NCBI GenBank assembly: GCA_036510065.1
Contig: DATCEO010000166.1
Location: 62,001-126,000, forward strand
DNA: 64,000 nucleotides
Reading direction: 5' to 3'
Source of the DNA: DASUBV01 sp036510065
Lineage (GTDB): Bacteria; Actinomycetota; Actinomycetes; Streptosporangiales; Streptosporangiaceae
The stretch's first letter is position 1; each line of letters starts with the position of its first letter. The translations under genes were made by a program, and so were the position numbers. Below are positions 7,014 to 15,579 of this stretch, one piece after another. Below the pieces are notes generated by a model. The model worked only from the letters and a program-made list of their open reading frames with translations, ran no database searches and was not told the DNA's origin.

Positions 7014-9644
7014 GTGGAACTGCCTACCTACACCAACATCTGGCGGATTGAAAAGCGGCTCTACAAGCTGTATGACTTTCGGCTGCCGATGCCGCTGCCG
7101 GTCGGCCAGATCGCCGTTTTCCTGGCCATTGCCGTGCCGTATGTTCTCGTATTGTCGCTGCTCGGGCTGCCGTTCAGCCACACGCTGCTGTGGGTGTACG
7201 TGCTGCCGCCCGGCGTGTTGGCCTGGCTCACGACCCGGCCGGTCCTGGAGAGCAAGCGGCTGCCCGAGCTGGTCATGTCCCAGGTGCGCTACGTCCTGGA
7301 GCCGCGCACCTGGTGCCGGATGGCTCCGCTGGCGGAAAAGGATGAGGTCATCGTGTTCTGCCGGGTGTGGCGGCAGGCCGAATCCGAGCCGGGGCCGGAG
7401 GTGGTCGTCGCGCCGGCCCGGGTGCCGGGCCGGGTGCCGGCCCGCCGCGACCGCCCGATTGCCCGGCCGCCGGCCCTCGCGCCGCGACAGGCCGCGCAGG
7501 CATCGCCGGGCCGGGCGGCCCGGGGCGCAGCGGCACCGGGCCGGGTCACCCAGGCCAGCCCGGGCCGGGCCATCCACGGCCAGCTGAGCCACGGCCAGCT
7601 GAGCCACGGCCAGGTCAGCTACGGGCAGGTCAGCTACGGGCAGGTCAGTCACGCTCAGATGAGCCAGGGCCAGCTGAGCCACGGCCAGGTCAGCTACGGG
7701 CAAGTCAGCCACGGCCAGGTCAATGACGGGCGGGTGGTTCAGGGCCAGGTGTCGCGGGGCAGGCCGGCACCTTCCTGGCCGCTCCGCAGCGCCGAAGCGC
7801 AGGAGCAGGTCGCCCCGGCAGCGTTCGCATCGGGTCAGGGTGCGCCGGCGCCGGCGGCCCCTGGCCCGGCGGTCCCTGGTCCGGCTGCCCACGGTCCGGC
7901 TGCCCACGGTCCGGCTCCGTGGCCATCGGGCCCGAAGCTGCCGGCTCAGGCGCGGCGGCCCGCCGAGACGCCCGGCGGGGAGTCGTTCGCTCCCGAGCCG
8001 GCGGCTCAGCGCTCAGCCGGTCAGGCTCCAGCCCGGCCAGAGCCGACCGCAGCCAGGGCGCGAGGAGTGGCATCGACCGGGCCGGGCCCAACAGTGACGG
8101 CGGCCGGCACTGCGGCGGCGGGTGCGAGAGCGGCGGGTGCGACAGCGGCGGGTGCCGCATCAGGGCCCGGCGCGCAGCCGCGCCCCCGTGCGGATCGAGC
8201 GGCATCCTGGCCCGCTGCCGCCGGCGCCACCAGCGGCCACCAGGCGCAAGCCCGGCCTCCCGCCGGCGGGCAGCCCGCTGAGCCGCGGGAAGCGGACCGG
8301 CCGGCCGCTCAGGCGCGACCGGTCGTCCCTGGCCAACTGTCCCCGCCGGCCGCGCCGCCGAGCCCCGCGGCCGGAGCGGCTCCTCCAGCCAGCCGCCCCG
8401 CACCGACCGGCACCGGCCCGGCCGCCGGGACCCGGCAGGGCGCGGACATGCAGACCCCCGTCGGCCTGGCGTCGCCCATCGCCGCCCGCCAGGCACCTAG
8501 CCCGCAGCCGCCTGCTGAGCAGAGCCCGCCCGCCGCCGGGGCGCCCGCCCACTACCAGCCGGCTAGCAGCGGCGGGCAGGATGCCCCGCCGTCTCGGCCC
8601 GCGCGTCCCACCGTGACCGTGACCGGAGACCTGGCCGCCGAGCGGCCGCTGCGGGTGGTGGAGCGGGCGCTGCGCAGCCAGCCCGGCCAGCGCCCGGACG
8701 GCTGGCGTGACCGGGTGGTGGTCGTCCCCGGCGGCCACCGGCCGGGCAAGCCCGACCCGCTGCAGCGCGACCGGGCGCGGGCCAGGCTGCCGATCGACGG
8801 GCCGCTGCGCATCGTGGTCCTGGGCTGTACCCGGGGCGCGGGTCAGACCACGGCGGCGCTGCTGGCCGGGGACATGCTGGCCAGCCTCCGTGCCGAGCCG
8901 GTCGCGGTCCTGGACCTCAACCCCGGCCGCGGGTCCCTGTCGGAGCGGGCCGCCGCGATTCCCGGACTGATGCCCGAGCCGCCTGACGCCGCTAGCGTCG
9001 CCGGAGTCGGCGGGGTCGTCGCGGCGGATCTGCCGCTCGCGGCCCCGGTGGCTGCCGATCCGCAGGCACCGGACTCCGGTCTCCAGGTGATCACCGGCAG
9101 CCCAGCAGCCCAGGGCGGCGATGACGCGGGCCGCCTGTTCGGCCTGGTCGCCGCGCGGTACCGGCTCACGCTGGCCGACCCGGCCGCCGGCTGCGTTCCG
9201 CGGACGCTCGACGTCGCCAACCAGCTGATGATCGTGGCCCCCGCAAGCGCAGCGGCGGCCAACGCGCTGGCCATGACGTTCGAGTGGCTGGAGGCCCACG
9301 GGTACGGTCGGCTGGCCGCGACGGCGATCACCGTGCTCAACGGGGTGAGCGGGCCGACAAGCTCGCACGTCGAGCATGCGGCGAACGTGGCCACCGGGCG
9401 GTGCCGGGCCATCGTCAAGGTGCCCTGGGACAACCACCTGCGCGAGTACGCGCAGGGGCGACCGCCGGCTCGCCCCGATGCCGCTGCCGATACGGGCGCG
9501 GCCGGACCGCCGGTCCACGCGCCGGCCGACGCGCGCGGGCTCGGCCTGCTGAGCCCCGCGCTCAATCAGGCGTACACGGCCCTCGCCGGCGTGCTGATCG
9601 CCGGCCTGGCAGATCCCGCCGAGCTGCGGAGCACCGGGGCATGA
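7014..9644 (+). CDS. TcpE-family membrane protein fused to a degenerate MinD/ParA-like domain
   Basis: 876 residues. Residues 1-125 are a TcpE/PrgI-type domain: a conserved lead-in (YTNIWRIEKRLYKLYDFRLP) and two membrane helices, ending at WCRMAPLAEKDEV. Residues 126-590 are low complexity, rich in Pro/Ala/Gly/Gln, and include the SHGQV repeats. Residues 598-860 resemble MinD/ParA ATPases (RIVVLGCTRGAGQTT, AVLDLNPGRGSL, LDVANQLMIVAPASAAAANA). The P-loop lysine is replaced by Gln611 and the MinD signature lysine by Thr606, so ATP hydrolysis is doubtful. GTG at 7014 follows GGAAGGAGG. The gene end overlaps the VirB4 start by four bases. TcpE-MinD fusions are unfamiliar to me. Confidence 0.75.
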   Translation: MELPTYTNIWRIEKRLYKLYDFRLPMPLPVGQIAVFLAIAVPYVLVLSLLGLPFSHTLLWVYVLPPGVLAWLTTRPVLESKRLPELVMSQVRYVLEPRTWCRMAPLAEKDEVIVFCRVWRQAESEPGPEVVVAPARVPGRVPARRDRPIARPPALAPRQAAQASPGRAARGAAAPGRVTQASPGRAIHGQLSHGQLSHGQVSYGQVSYGQVSHAQMSQGQLSHGQVSYGQVSHGQVNDGRVVQGQVSRGRPAPSWPLRSAEAQEQVAPAAFASGQGAPAPAAPGPAVPGPAAHGPAAHGPAPWPSGPKLPAQARRPAETPGGESFAPEPAAQRSAGQAPARPEPTAARARGVASTGPGPTVTAAGTAAAGARAAGATAAGAASGPGAQPRPRADRAASWPAAAGATSGHQAQARPPAGGQPAEPREADRPAAQARPVVPGQLSPPAAPPSPAAGAAPPASRPAPTGTGPAAGTRQGADMQTPVGLASPIAARQAPSPQPPAEQSPPAAGAPAHYQPASSGGQDAPPSRPARPTVTVTGDLAAERPLRVVERALRSQPGQRPDGWRDRVVVVPGGHRPGKPDPLQRDRARARLPIDGPLRIVVLGCTRGAGQTTAALLAGDMLASLRAEPVAVLDLNPGRGSLSERAAAIPGLMPEPPDAASVAGVGGVVAADLPLAAPVAADPQAPDSGLQVITGSPAAQGGDDAGRLFGLVAARYRLTLADPAAGCVPRTLDVANQLMIVAPASAAAANALAMTFEWLEAHGYGRLAATAITVLNGVSGPTSSHVEHAANVATGRCRAIVKVPWDNHLREYAQGRPPARPDAAADTGAAGPPVHAPADARGLGLLSPALNQAYTALAGVLIAGLADPAELRSTGA
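7579..7735 (+). repeat. 15-bp coding repeat (pentapeptide SHGQL/SYGQV, about 10 copies)
   Basis: The DNA repeats units such as AGCCACGGCCAGCTG and AGCTACGGGCAGGTC, encoding S-(H/Y)-G-Q-(L/V) about ten times within the linker of the TcpE fusion protein. Unit variants alternate (SHGQL, SHGQV, SYGQV, SHAQM, SQGQL), suggesting expansion by slippage or unequal crossing-over followed by point mutation. Copy number may vary between strains. Confidence 0.9.
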
Positions 9645-12115
9645 GTGCCCGCACCGCCGGCCGCAGCCGGATCGCCGTCCGGTATTTCGACGACCGGATC
9701 CTGCTGACCGAGACGCACGCCTGGGCGTACTACCGCGTCCCTACCGTCTCGTACGAGTTCACCACGCCGGCCGATCGCGAGGCCCTGGCTACCAACATCA
9801 CCGTGGCCCTGGCGGCGATCCGGATGACCGATGCCGAGGTGCACCTGCGGATCGCGCACCGTTCTTACCCGGCGGCGGAGTGGGCGACCAAGCTGGACGC
9901 CACCTCGGACGGCGGCCCCGGCTGGCTGGGTTACCTGGATGAGATGTACCGCCACGTGTGGGCCAAGGACTTCTGGGCCAAGGAGGTCTACATCGGCGTC
10001 CGGCTCGGCCAGCGCGGCGTCCGGGCCCAGCTGTCGGGAGGGGTGCTCGCCTCGTTCATCAGCGCCTACAAGGCCGGCGAGCAGGCCCTGGGGCTGGACG
10101 ATGAGGCGGTCTCCGCCGGCGAGATCGGGCGCTGGCGGGAGCAGTCCGAGCGCCTCGGCCGGGCGCTGAACTCCAGCGCGCTGGCGGCCAAGCATGCCTC
10201 CAGCGACGAGATCGCCTGGCTGTTCCGGCACACGCTCACCGGCTCGCTCGCCGACCCGCCGCCCTCGGCGACGCCGCGCCGCAGGTGGGGGGCGGGCGAG
10301 ATCGAGGCCCTGCTGGAGGGGCAGGTGCACAACGGCCGGACGATGCTGCGGCTGGAACATCCGGGGGGCGAGTCGCACGCCACGTTCCTGTCCTTCGCGC
10401 GGTTCCCCGATGTCATGTACTTCCCCGAGGGCGAGCCGTGGCTGCACTACGCCGACGCGCTGCCGTTCCCTGTCGAGGCCAGCCTGCGGATGAAGCTGAT
10501 CGCGCCGGCCAAGGCCAGCAAGGACGTCAGCCGGCGGCTGGCGCACGCCCGGGACATGGACGCGCACATCCGGGAGGCCGGCGCCGACATGCCGATCGCG
10601 CTCGCCGAGCAGATCGAGGCCGCCCGCCTGCTGGAGCACGGCATCACCAAGGAGCGGCTGCCGTTCGTCTACGGCTGGCACCGGCTGATGGTGGCCGCGC
10701 CGTCGCGCGAGCTGTGCCTCAACCGCGCCGAGGCCGTCATCGAGCACTACCGTGACGCCGGCATCGACGTGGTCAACTCGACCGGCGACCAGTTCTCGCT
10801 GCTGTCGGAGTCGCTGCCGGGGGACCGGGTCCGGCTGAACTCCTACCTGCAGCGCCAGCCGCTCTACACGATCGCCGGCGGGATGCCGACGGCTACCGTC
10901 GACCTGGGGGACCGGGTCGCACCGGACGCGGGCTGGATCGGCCCTTACATCGGCGAGACGCTGGGCCGCGCGCGGTCGGTGGTGCACTTTGACCCGCTGG
11001 TGGCGGCGGCCCGCAACCGGCCCACGGCGGTGGCCATCACTGGCGAGCCAGGCGGCGGGAAGACGACGCTGGCGCTGCTGCTCATCATGCAGCTGGCGCT
11101 GCGCGGGACGACGGTGGCCGTGATCGACCCGAAAGGCGACGCCGAGTCGCTGGTCGCGCTGCTGCAGCGGCACGGCAGGCAGGCCAGGGTGCTGCCGCTG
11201 GGCAGCGCGGCGGCCGGCCTGCTCGACCCGTTCTCCTTCGGCGACGAGCTGGCCGAGCGGCGGACCATGGCGACCGAGACTCTCCGACTGCTGCTGCCGC
11301 GGATGAGCGAGGAGCGCGAGAGCGCGATGATCCAGGCAGTCGCCGCGGTCGCGGCGGACGAGCAGCCCAGCCTGGGCAAGGTGGTCGCGCACCTGGAGAG
11401 GTCGCCCGACCCGGCCTCGGTGAACCTCGGCGCGGTCCTGCGGTCCATGTCGGAGATGCGCCTGGCCAAGCTCTGCTTCTCCCCGTCCGGCGGTCAGGGC
11501 ATCGACGCGGCGGGCTGGACGACGGTCTTCACGCTGGCCGGGCTGACACTGCCCGACGTGGCGGTCAAGCGCGACGACTACTCCTATGAGCAGCGGCTCT
11601 CGGTGGCGCTGCTATACCTGGTCTCACAATTCGCAAGGCGGCTGCTCAACGGCATGGACCGGCGGCTGCCGAAGGCCATCTTCCTGGACGAGGCGTGGGC
11701 GATCACCTCCACGCCGCAGGGCGCCAAGCTCATCCCGGAGGTGTCCCGGATGGGCCGGTCCCGCAACACCGCGCTGATCATGGTCTCGCAGAACGCCAGC
11801 GACCTGCTCAACGAGCAGGTGACCAACTGCATCTCCAGCGTTTTCGCGTTCCGCTCCTCGGAGCGGACGGAGGTGGCCAGCGTGCTGTCCCTGCTCGGCG
11901 TCGAGCGATCCGACGAGCACATGGCGCTCCTGCGCACCCTCGGCAACGGGGAGTGCATATTCCGTGACCTGGACGGGCGGGCCGGGCGGATCGGAATCGA
12001 CCTGATCTCCGATGACCTGCGTCTCAGCCTGGACACCAATCCGACCCGGGCGCGGCCCGGCGAGGTGCCGGTGGGCGCACACGGGGGCGAGACAGCGCAG
12101 CCGGGCGCTGGCTAG
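9641..12115 (+). CDS. VirB4-type conjugation/secretion ATPase (TcpF/TraE-like)
   Basis: Energising ATPase of the transfer machine, 824 residues, cytoplasmic and membrane-associated. The N-terminal half (1-440) is the VirB4-specific region; the C-terminal half is a RecA-like motor. Walker A is G468-EPGGGKTT and Walker B is KAIFLDEAW (D683, E684). A conserved VSQNASDLL follows. ATG at 9641 overlaps the previous stop (ATGA), so translation is coupled to the TcpE fusion. Unlike VirD4/TraG coupling proteins it has the long VirB4 N-terminal region, and no separate coupling protein is seen nearby. Confidence 0.88.
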   Translation: MSARTAGRSRIAVRYFDDRILLTETHAWAYYRVPTVSYEFTTPADREALATNITVALAAIRMTDAEVHLRIAHRSYPAAEWATKLDATSDGGPGWLGYLDEMYRHVWAKDFWAKEVYIGVRLGQRGVRAQLSGGVLASFISAYKAGEQALGLDDEAVSAGEIGRWREQSERLGRALNSSALAAKHASSDEIAWLFRHTLTGSLADPPPSATPRRRWGAGEIEALLEGQVHNGRTMLRLEHPGGESHATFLSFARFPDVMYFPEGEPWLHYADALPFPVEASLRMKLIAPAKASKDVSRRLAHARDMDAHIREAGADMPIALAEQIEAARLLEHGITKERLPFVYGWHRLMVAAPSRELCLNRAEAVIEHYRDAGIDVVNSTGDQFSLLSESLPGDRVRLNSYLQRQPLYTIAGGMPTATVDLGDRVAPDAGWIGPYIGETLGRARSVVHFDPLVAAARNRPTAVAITGEPGGGKTTLALLLIMQLALRGTTVAVIDPKGDAESLVALLQRHGRQARVLPLGSAAAGLLDPFSFGDELAERRTMATETLRLLLPRMSEERESAMIQAVAAVAADEQPSLGKVVAHLERSPDPASVNLGAVLRSMSEMRLAKLCFSPSGGQGIDAAGWTTVFTLAGLTLPDVAVKRDDYSYEQRLSVALLYLVSQFARRLLNGMDRRLPKAIFLDEAWAITSTPQGAKLIPEVSRMGRSRNTALIMVSQNASDLLNEQVTNCISSVFAFRSSERTEVASVLSLLGVERSDEHMALLRTLGNGECIFRDLDGRAGRIGIDLISDDLRLSLDTNPTRARPGEVPVGAHGGETAQPGAG

Positions 12116-12157
12116 GCAAGCGGCACGCAGACAATAACCCCCAGGAGCCCCCCCGAT

Positions 12158-14935
12158 ATGCCCAGACTCCCCCGTGTCCCCCGCAAGGTCGCGCTGGCCG
12201 CTGCCCTGCTCGTCGCCGTGCTCGCGGTGCCGGGTGGCGCGCAGGCGGCCGGCGCGCGGCCGGCTGCGGGACCCGGCACCGCCGCGACGACCATGGCGGC
12301 GACCTCGGCCACGGGCACGGGGGCGGCAACCTCCACCGCGACCACCGCGGCGGCCACTGCTACGGGGGCAGCGACGGCCACCGGGACGGCGACTTCCGCT
12401 ACTGCCAGTTCCGGCGGCCTGTGCTCGGTCCCCGGCATCGGGGACATCGGCGGGCTGCTCGGCTTCTGCTCGCTGGGGACATCCGGGCTCACCGGTGCCC
12501 TGAACAACATCTGCACGCCGTCGCTGCCCACTCCCGAGCCGGCCGGCTCGGGCATCGACTCGCTGGTCGCCCCGCCGACCGCCGGCTCCGGGAAGCAGCC
12601 CGACACCCTGTACACCCAGGACGGCGTGGCCGGGGACTTCTGGGCGGCCACCAACCTGCAGTGCTCGGACATGACCTCGCTGATCGGCAACAACGTGGCC
12701 GGCATGGTGTTCGACGGGGCCAAGTCGCTCGACCGGGTCACGATCACGGTGTACCAGTCCGCCGCCGGCGAGGGCATCCTGAGCTGGCTGAGCAATGTGG
12801 CCGACAAGCTCATCACCAGCCTCGGCAACGCCATTTACTTCCCCTACGTGGCCGTGGTCGTCATTATCGGCGCGATCTGGCTGGCCTGGCAGGGACTGAT
12901 CCGCAAGCGCGGCACCCGGACGGTTGAGGGCACGGTGTGGATGGTCGTGGCCTGCGCGGCGGCGATCTTCCTGATCGGCAAGCCAGCGGACCTGACCGGC
13001 CTGGGCAAGGGCGTGTCTGACGGCACCACCCAGGCCCTGAACGCCGCCTTCGCCAAGCTGCCGAGTCCGGGCCCGACCAGTTGCGTCCCGGTCCAGAAGG
13101 GCGACCCGCAGGCGCAGCCGAACTTCGCCTTCACCTCAGGGAACGGCGTGGTGGCCCAGAACGCCTCCGAGCTGTGGACCGTCCTGGTCTGCAAGCCCTG
13201 GCTGGACGGCGAGCTGGGCACGGCCAACTACGCGGCGCCCGGCGGCACGCCTACCGTGGTGAACAAGTACGGGCGGCAGCTGCTGTGGGCTCAGTCCATC
13301 GCGATGAACGAGAAGCCGACCACTGCCGTCATCCAGGCCAAGCAGGCGACGTACGCCGGGATCGCCAACAGCCTGCAGCGCAACGATCCGGGCGTCTACC
13401 CGCTCTTCCAGGGCAAGCAGTGGACCACCCGGCTGGAGATCGCCTTCGCGGCGCTGTTCGCCGCCGTGGTAGCCGGGGTTCTGATACTCCTGATCTCCGT
13501 CACGCTGATCCTGCTCAAGCTCGGCTTCCTGCTGCTGCTCGTGGTCGGGCCGTTCTTTCTGCTCATCGGCACGCACCCGGGGTTCGGCCGGGTCGTCGCC
13601 CTGCGCTGGGTCGAGATGCTGGTCGGGGTGCTGCTCAAGCAGGCCGCTGTCGCGCTGGTGCTCAGCGTCTTGCTGTACTGCTACGCGCTGATCATGGGCA
13701 CCAGCGACGCGGTGCTGCCGTGGGCCCTGAAGATTCTCATGATCGCCCTGGTCACGGTGGCGGCCTTCATCTACCGCAAGCCGTTCACTCACCTGTTCTC
13801 CGCCGTGGGCTACGGGGTGATCGGCTCGCGGGAGCGGGCAGACGTGGACCTGCAGCGGGCGACCAGCACGTTCCGCACCAACACGCGCAGCGCCGCGACC
13901 CTGGCCGTGCCTGGGTTCGCAGCCTACCGCGCGGCGCGCTGGGCCCGGCAGAATCCGGCCCAGGCGGCCGGCCTGGCCCTGAGCGGCGCGACCGCAGCGG
14001 GCGCCGTCGTCGGCGCGAAGGCCGCGGCCGCGGGCATGGCCGCCGACGGGGCAGCCGGGGACGGGCTGGAGGCTTACCCGATCCCGGAGGACGGAGCAGC
14101 GGCGGCCGGCGCCGGAGCGGCGGGGGATGGCACCGGAGGCCGGATGCCGGCCAGCGCCCGGGGCCGGGCGCGGGCCGCCGCGGGCGCCGACGACAGCGTC
14201 GGGCGGCAGCCGCCGCCGCTCAATCTCCCGAATCGCAATGGCGCGGCAGCCTCCCCCCCGGCGATGCAGCGGCTCAACGGGGCCGGTGTCGGGCAGCCGC
14301 CGGCGAGCCGCCCGGCCCCGGACCTGCCAGTAGCGGCGGCCGGGGCGGTAGCTGCGGCCGGGTCGGGCGCCGCGGGACCGCCGGCCGCCGGACCGGCGCC
14401 AGCCGCCGGCGGCGTGTGGCCGTCCCGGCCAGCCTGGCGCCAGTCGGCCCCGCCGGCGGCGCGGCGCGGTCCGGCGGCACCGGCCAGCCAGCCGGGCCCG
14501 GCCCGATCCGCAGCTGGCCCCGCGCCTGCTGCCCCCTCGCGTCAGGCTGCCCCCCCGCCGGCCGCCCCGTCCCGCCAGCCGGCCCCGCCGCGTCCGGCAG
14601 CGCCCCGGCAGGAGACACCGCGTCAGCAAGCACCGCCTCAGCAAGCACCGCGCCAGGAGGCACCGCGCCAGGAGGCACCGCGCCAGGAGGCGCCGCGCCG
14701 GGAAGCGGCCCGCCAGGCAGCGCCGGGCCCGGCACGTCACGCTGGATCCGCGCCGTCGCGGACCGGGCAGCCGCCGCTGCGCCGGCCGGGACCCGCGCCC
14801 GCCCGGCGCGAGCCCGCGGCCTCATCGCCGCCAGCCAGTCCGCCGGGCCAAGCCGGGGCCGGCCCGCTGGCTGGCCGGCCGGAGCCAGAGCAACCGGGTC
14901 CGTTCTGGCTGCGGCCGCTCAGGCGTCCTAAGTAG
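12158..14935 (+). CDS. Polytopic VirB6/TrbL/TcpH-like channel protein with repeat-rich tail
   Basis: 925 residues with an N-terminal signal sequence (KVALAAALLVAVLAVPGGAQA). A Thr/Ala-rich segment (30-85) and a Cys-containing extracellular region follow. Membrane helices lie at about 225-247, 259-280, 428-475 (two), 488-515 and 522-545. A conserved KPF(T)HLFSAVG then opens a cytoplasmic tail of nearly 370 residues rich in Ala/Pro/Gly, with RQEAP repeats. The layout matches the inner-membrane channel component of gram-positive transfer systems. AGGAG precedes the ATG. The family call is by topology and position. Confidence 0.68.
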   Translation: MPRLPRVPRKVALAAALLVAVLAVPGGAQAAGARPAAGPGTAATTMAATSATGTGAATSTATTAAATATGAATATGTATSATASSGGLCSVPGIGDIGGLLGFCSLGTSGLTGALNNICTPSLPTPEPAGSGIDSLVAPPTAGSGKQPDTLYTQDGVAGDFWAATNLQCSDMTSLIGNNVAGMVFDGAKSLDRVTITVYQSAAGEGILSWLSNVADKLITSLGNAIYFPYVAVVVIIGAIWLAWQGLIRKRGTRTVEGTVWMVVACAAAIFLIGKPADLTGLGKGVSDGTTQALNAAFAKLPSPGPTSCVPVQKGDPQAQPNFAFTSGNGVVAQNASELWTVLVCKPWLDGELGTANYAAPGGTPTVVNKYGRQLLWAQSIAMNEKPTTAVIQAKQATYAGIANSLQRNDPGVYPLFQGKQWTTRLEIAFAALFAAVVAGVLILLISVTLILLKLGFLLLLVVGPFFLLIGTHPGFGRVVALRWVEMLVGVLLKQAAVALVLSVLLYCYALIMGTSDAVLPWALKILMIALVTVAAFIYRKPFTHLFSAVGYGVIGSRERADVDLQRATSTFRTNTRSAATLAVPGFAAYRAARWARQNPAQAAGLALSGATAAGAVVGAKAAAAGMAADGAAGDGLEAYPIPEDGAAAAGAGAAGDGTGGRMPASARGRARAAAGADDSVGRQPPPLNLPNRNGAAASPPAMQRLNGAGVGQPPASRPAPDLPVAAAGAVAAAGSGAAGPPAAGPAPAAGGVWPSRPAWRQSAPPAARRGPAAPASQPGPARSAAGPAPAAPSRQAAPPPAAPSRQPAPPRPAAPRQETPRQQAPPQQAPRQEAPRQEAPRQEAPRREAARQAAPGPARHAGSAPSRTGQPPLRRPGPAPARREPAASSPPASPPGQAGAGPLAGRPEPEQPGPFWLRPLRRPK
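14605..14718 (+). repeat. 15-bp coding repeat (RQEAP/QQAPP) in the VirB6-like tail
   Basis: Tandem 15-base units centred on CGCCAGGAGGCACCG encode RQETP, RQQAP, PQQAP, RQEAP (three times) and RREAA. The three central units are almost identical, suggesting recent expansion. Confidence 0.85.
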
Positions 14936-14946
14936 CGGACGCTGCC

Positions 14947-15579
14947 ATGGAGCTCAGCGCTGCCCAGCGAAGAATCGCGTTCGTCCTGGTCGTGCTCGCG
15001 CTGGCCGGCCTGGGGATCTACCTGTTCACCTCCGCCGGGCACGGCGCGGCCCATCAGGGCGCCGCCGCGCCACGTCGTAGCTCCCCGCCGATCAGCCAGC
15101 CGCCCGCGTCCGCGGCGTCCGCGCCCGGCACGCCGCCGGCATCGGCGACCCAGGCCCCCGACATTTACCGCTGGCTGCCGTTCACCCCGGCGGGGCTGTC
15201 CAGCGCCGCCGCCGTCGCGGTCAGGTTCGGCGTCGCCTACGGCACGTTCTCCTACACCCAGAGCGCCGCCGCGTACGTCGCGACGATGCGCAACCTCATC
15301 GCGCCGCAGCTCAGCGGGCAGCTAGCCGCCGCCTACGCCACGCCCGGCGTCGCCAGCCTGCGGACCAGCCGCAAGCAGGTCTCCATGGGCACGGCGTCGA
15401 TCACGTCGCTGCGCGCCTTCGGGCCGAGCAGCCTGACCTTCGTGATGCTCATCACCGAGCAGATCACCGCGACCAGGGGAGGCGGCCCGGTTTCTACCAG
15501 CTATGCCGTCACGCTCACGGGCGGCGACACCAGCTGGCAGGTCAGCGACATCGAGCTGGCCGTGGCGGGCAACGCGTGA
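14947..15579 (+). CDS. Second bitopic transfer protein, TcpC/VirB8-like single lobe
   Basis: 210 residues: a short cytoplasmic start, one membrane helix (IAFVLVVLALAGLGIYLFT, about 9-28), a Pro/Ser linker, then one NTF2-like lobe (about 75-205: AVAVRFGVAYGTFSYTQS, FVMLITEQITATR, YAVTLTGGDTSWQVSDIEL). It resembles one of the two lobes of the 5655-6644 protein, so it is probably a paralogue. The gene starts 11 bases after the VirB6-like gene, and its stop overlaps the next start (GTGA), indicating one operon. No catalytic motif is present; a scaffold role is inferred. Confidence 0.6.
   Translation: MELSAAQRRIAFVLVVLALAGLGIYLFTSAGHGAAHQGAAAPRRSSPPISQPPASAASAPGTPPASATQAPDIYRWLPFTPAGLSSAAAVAVRFGVAYGTFSYTQSAAAYVATMRNLIAPQLSGQLAAAYATPGVASLRTSRKQVSMGTASITSLRAFGPSSLTFVMLITEQITATRGGGPVSTSYAVTLTGGDTSWQVSDIELAVAGNA

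Noticed and set aside
8160..9518. Large reverse-strand frame opposite the TcpE-MinD gene (and similar ones at 9566-11392, 13136-14740, 52986-54524)
   Set aside because: These are open only because of GC-rich third positions on the real strand. Their sequences are Arg/Ala/Gly/Asp-biased and show no domain.
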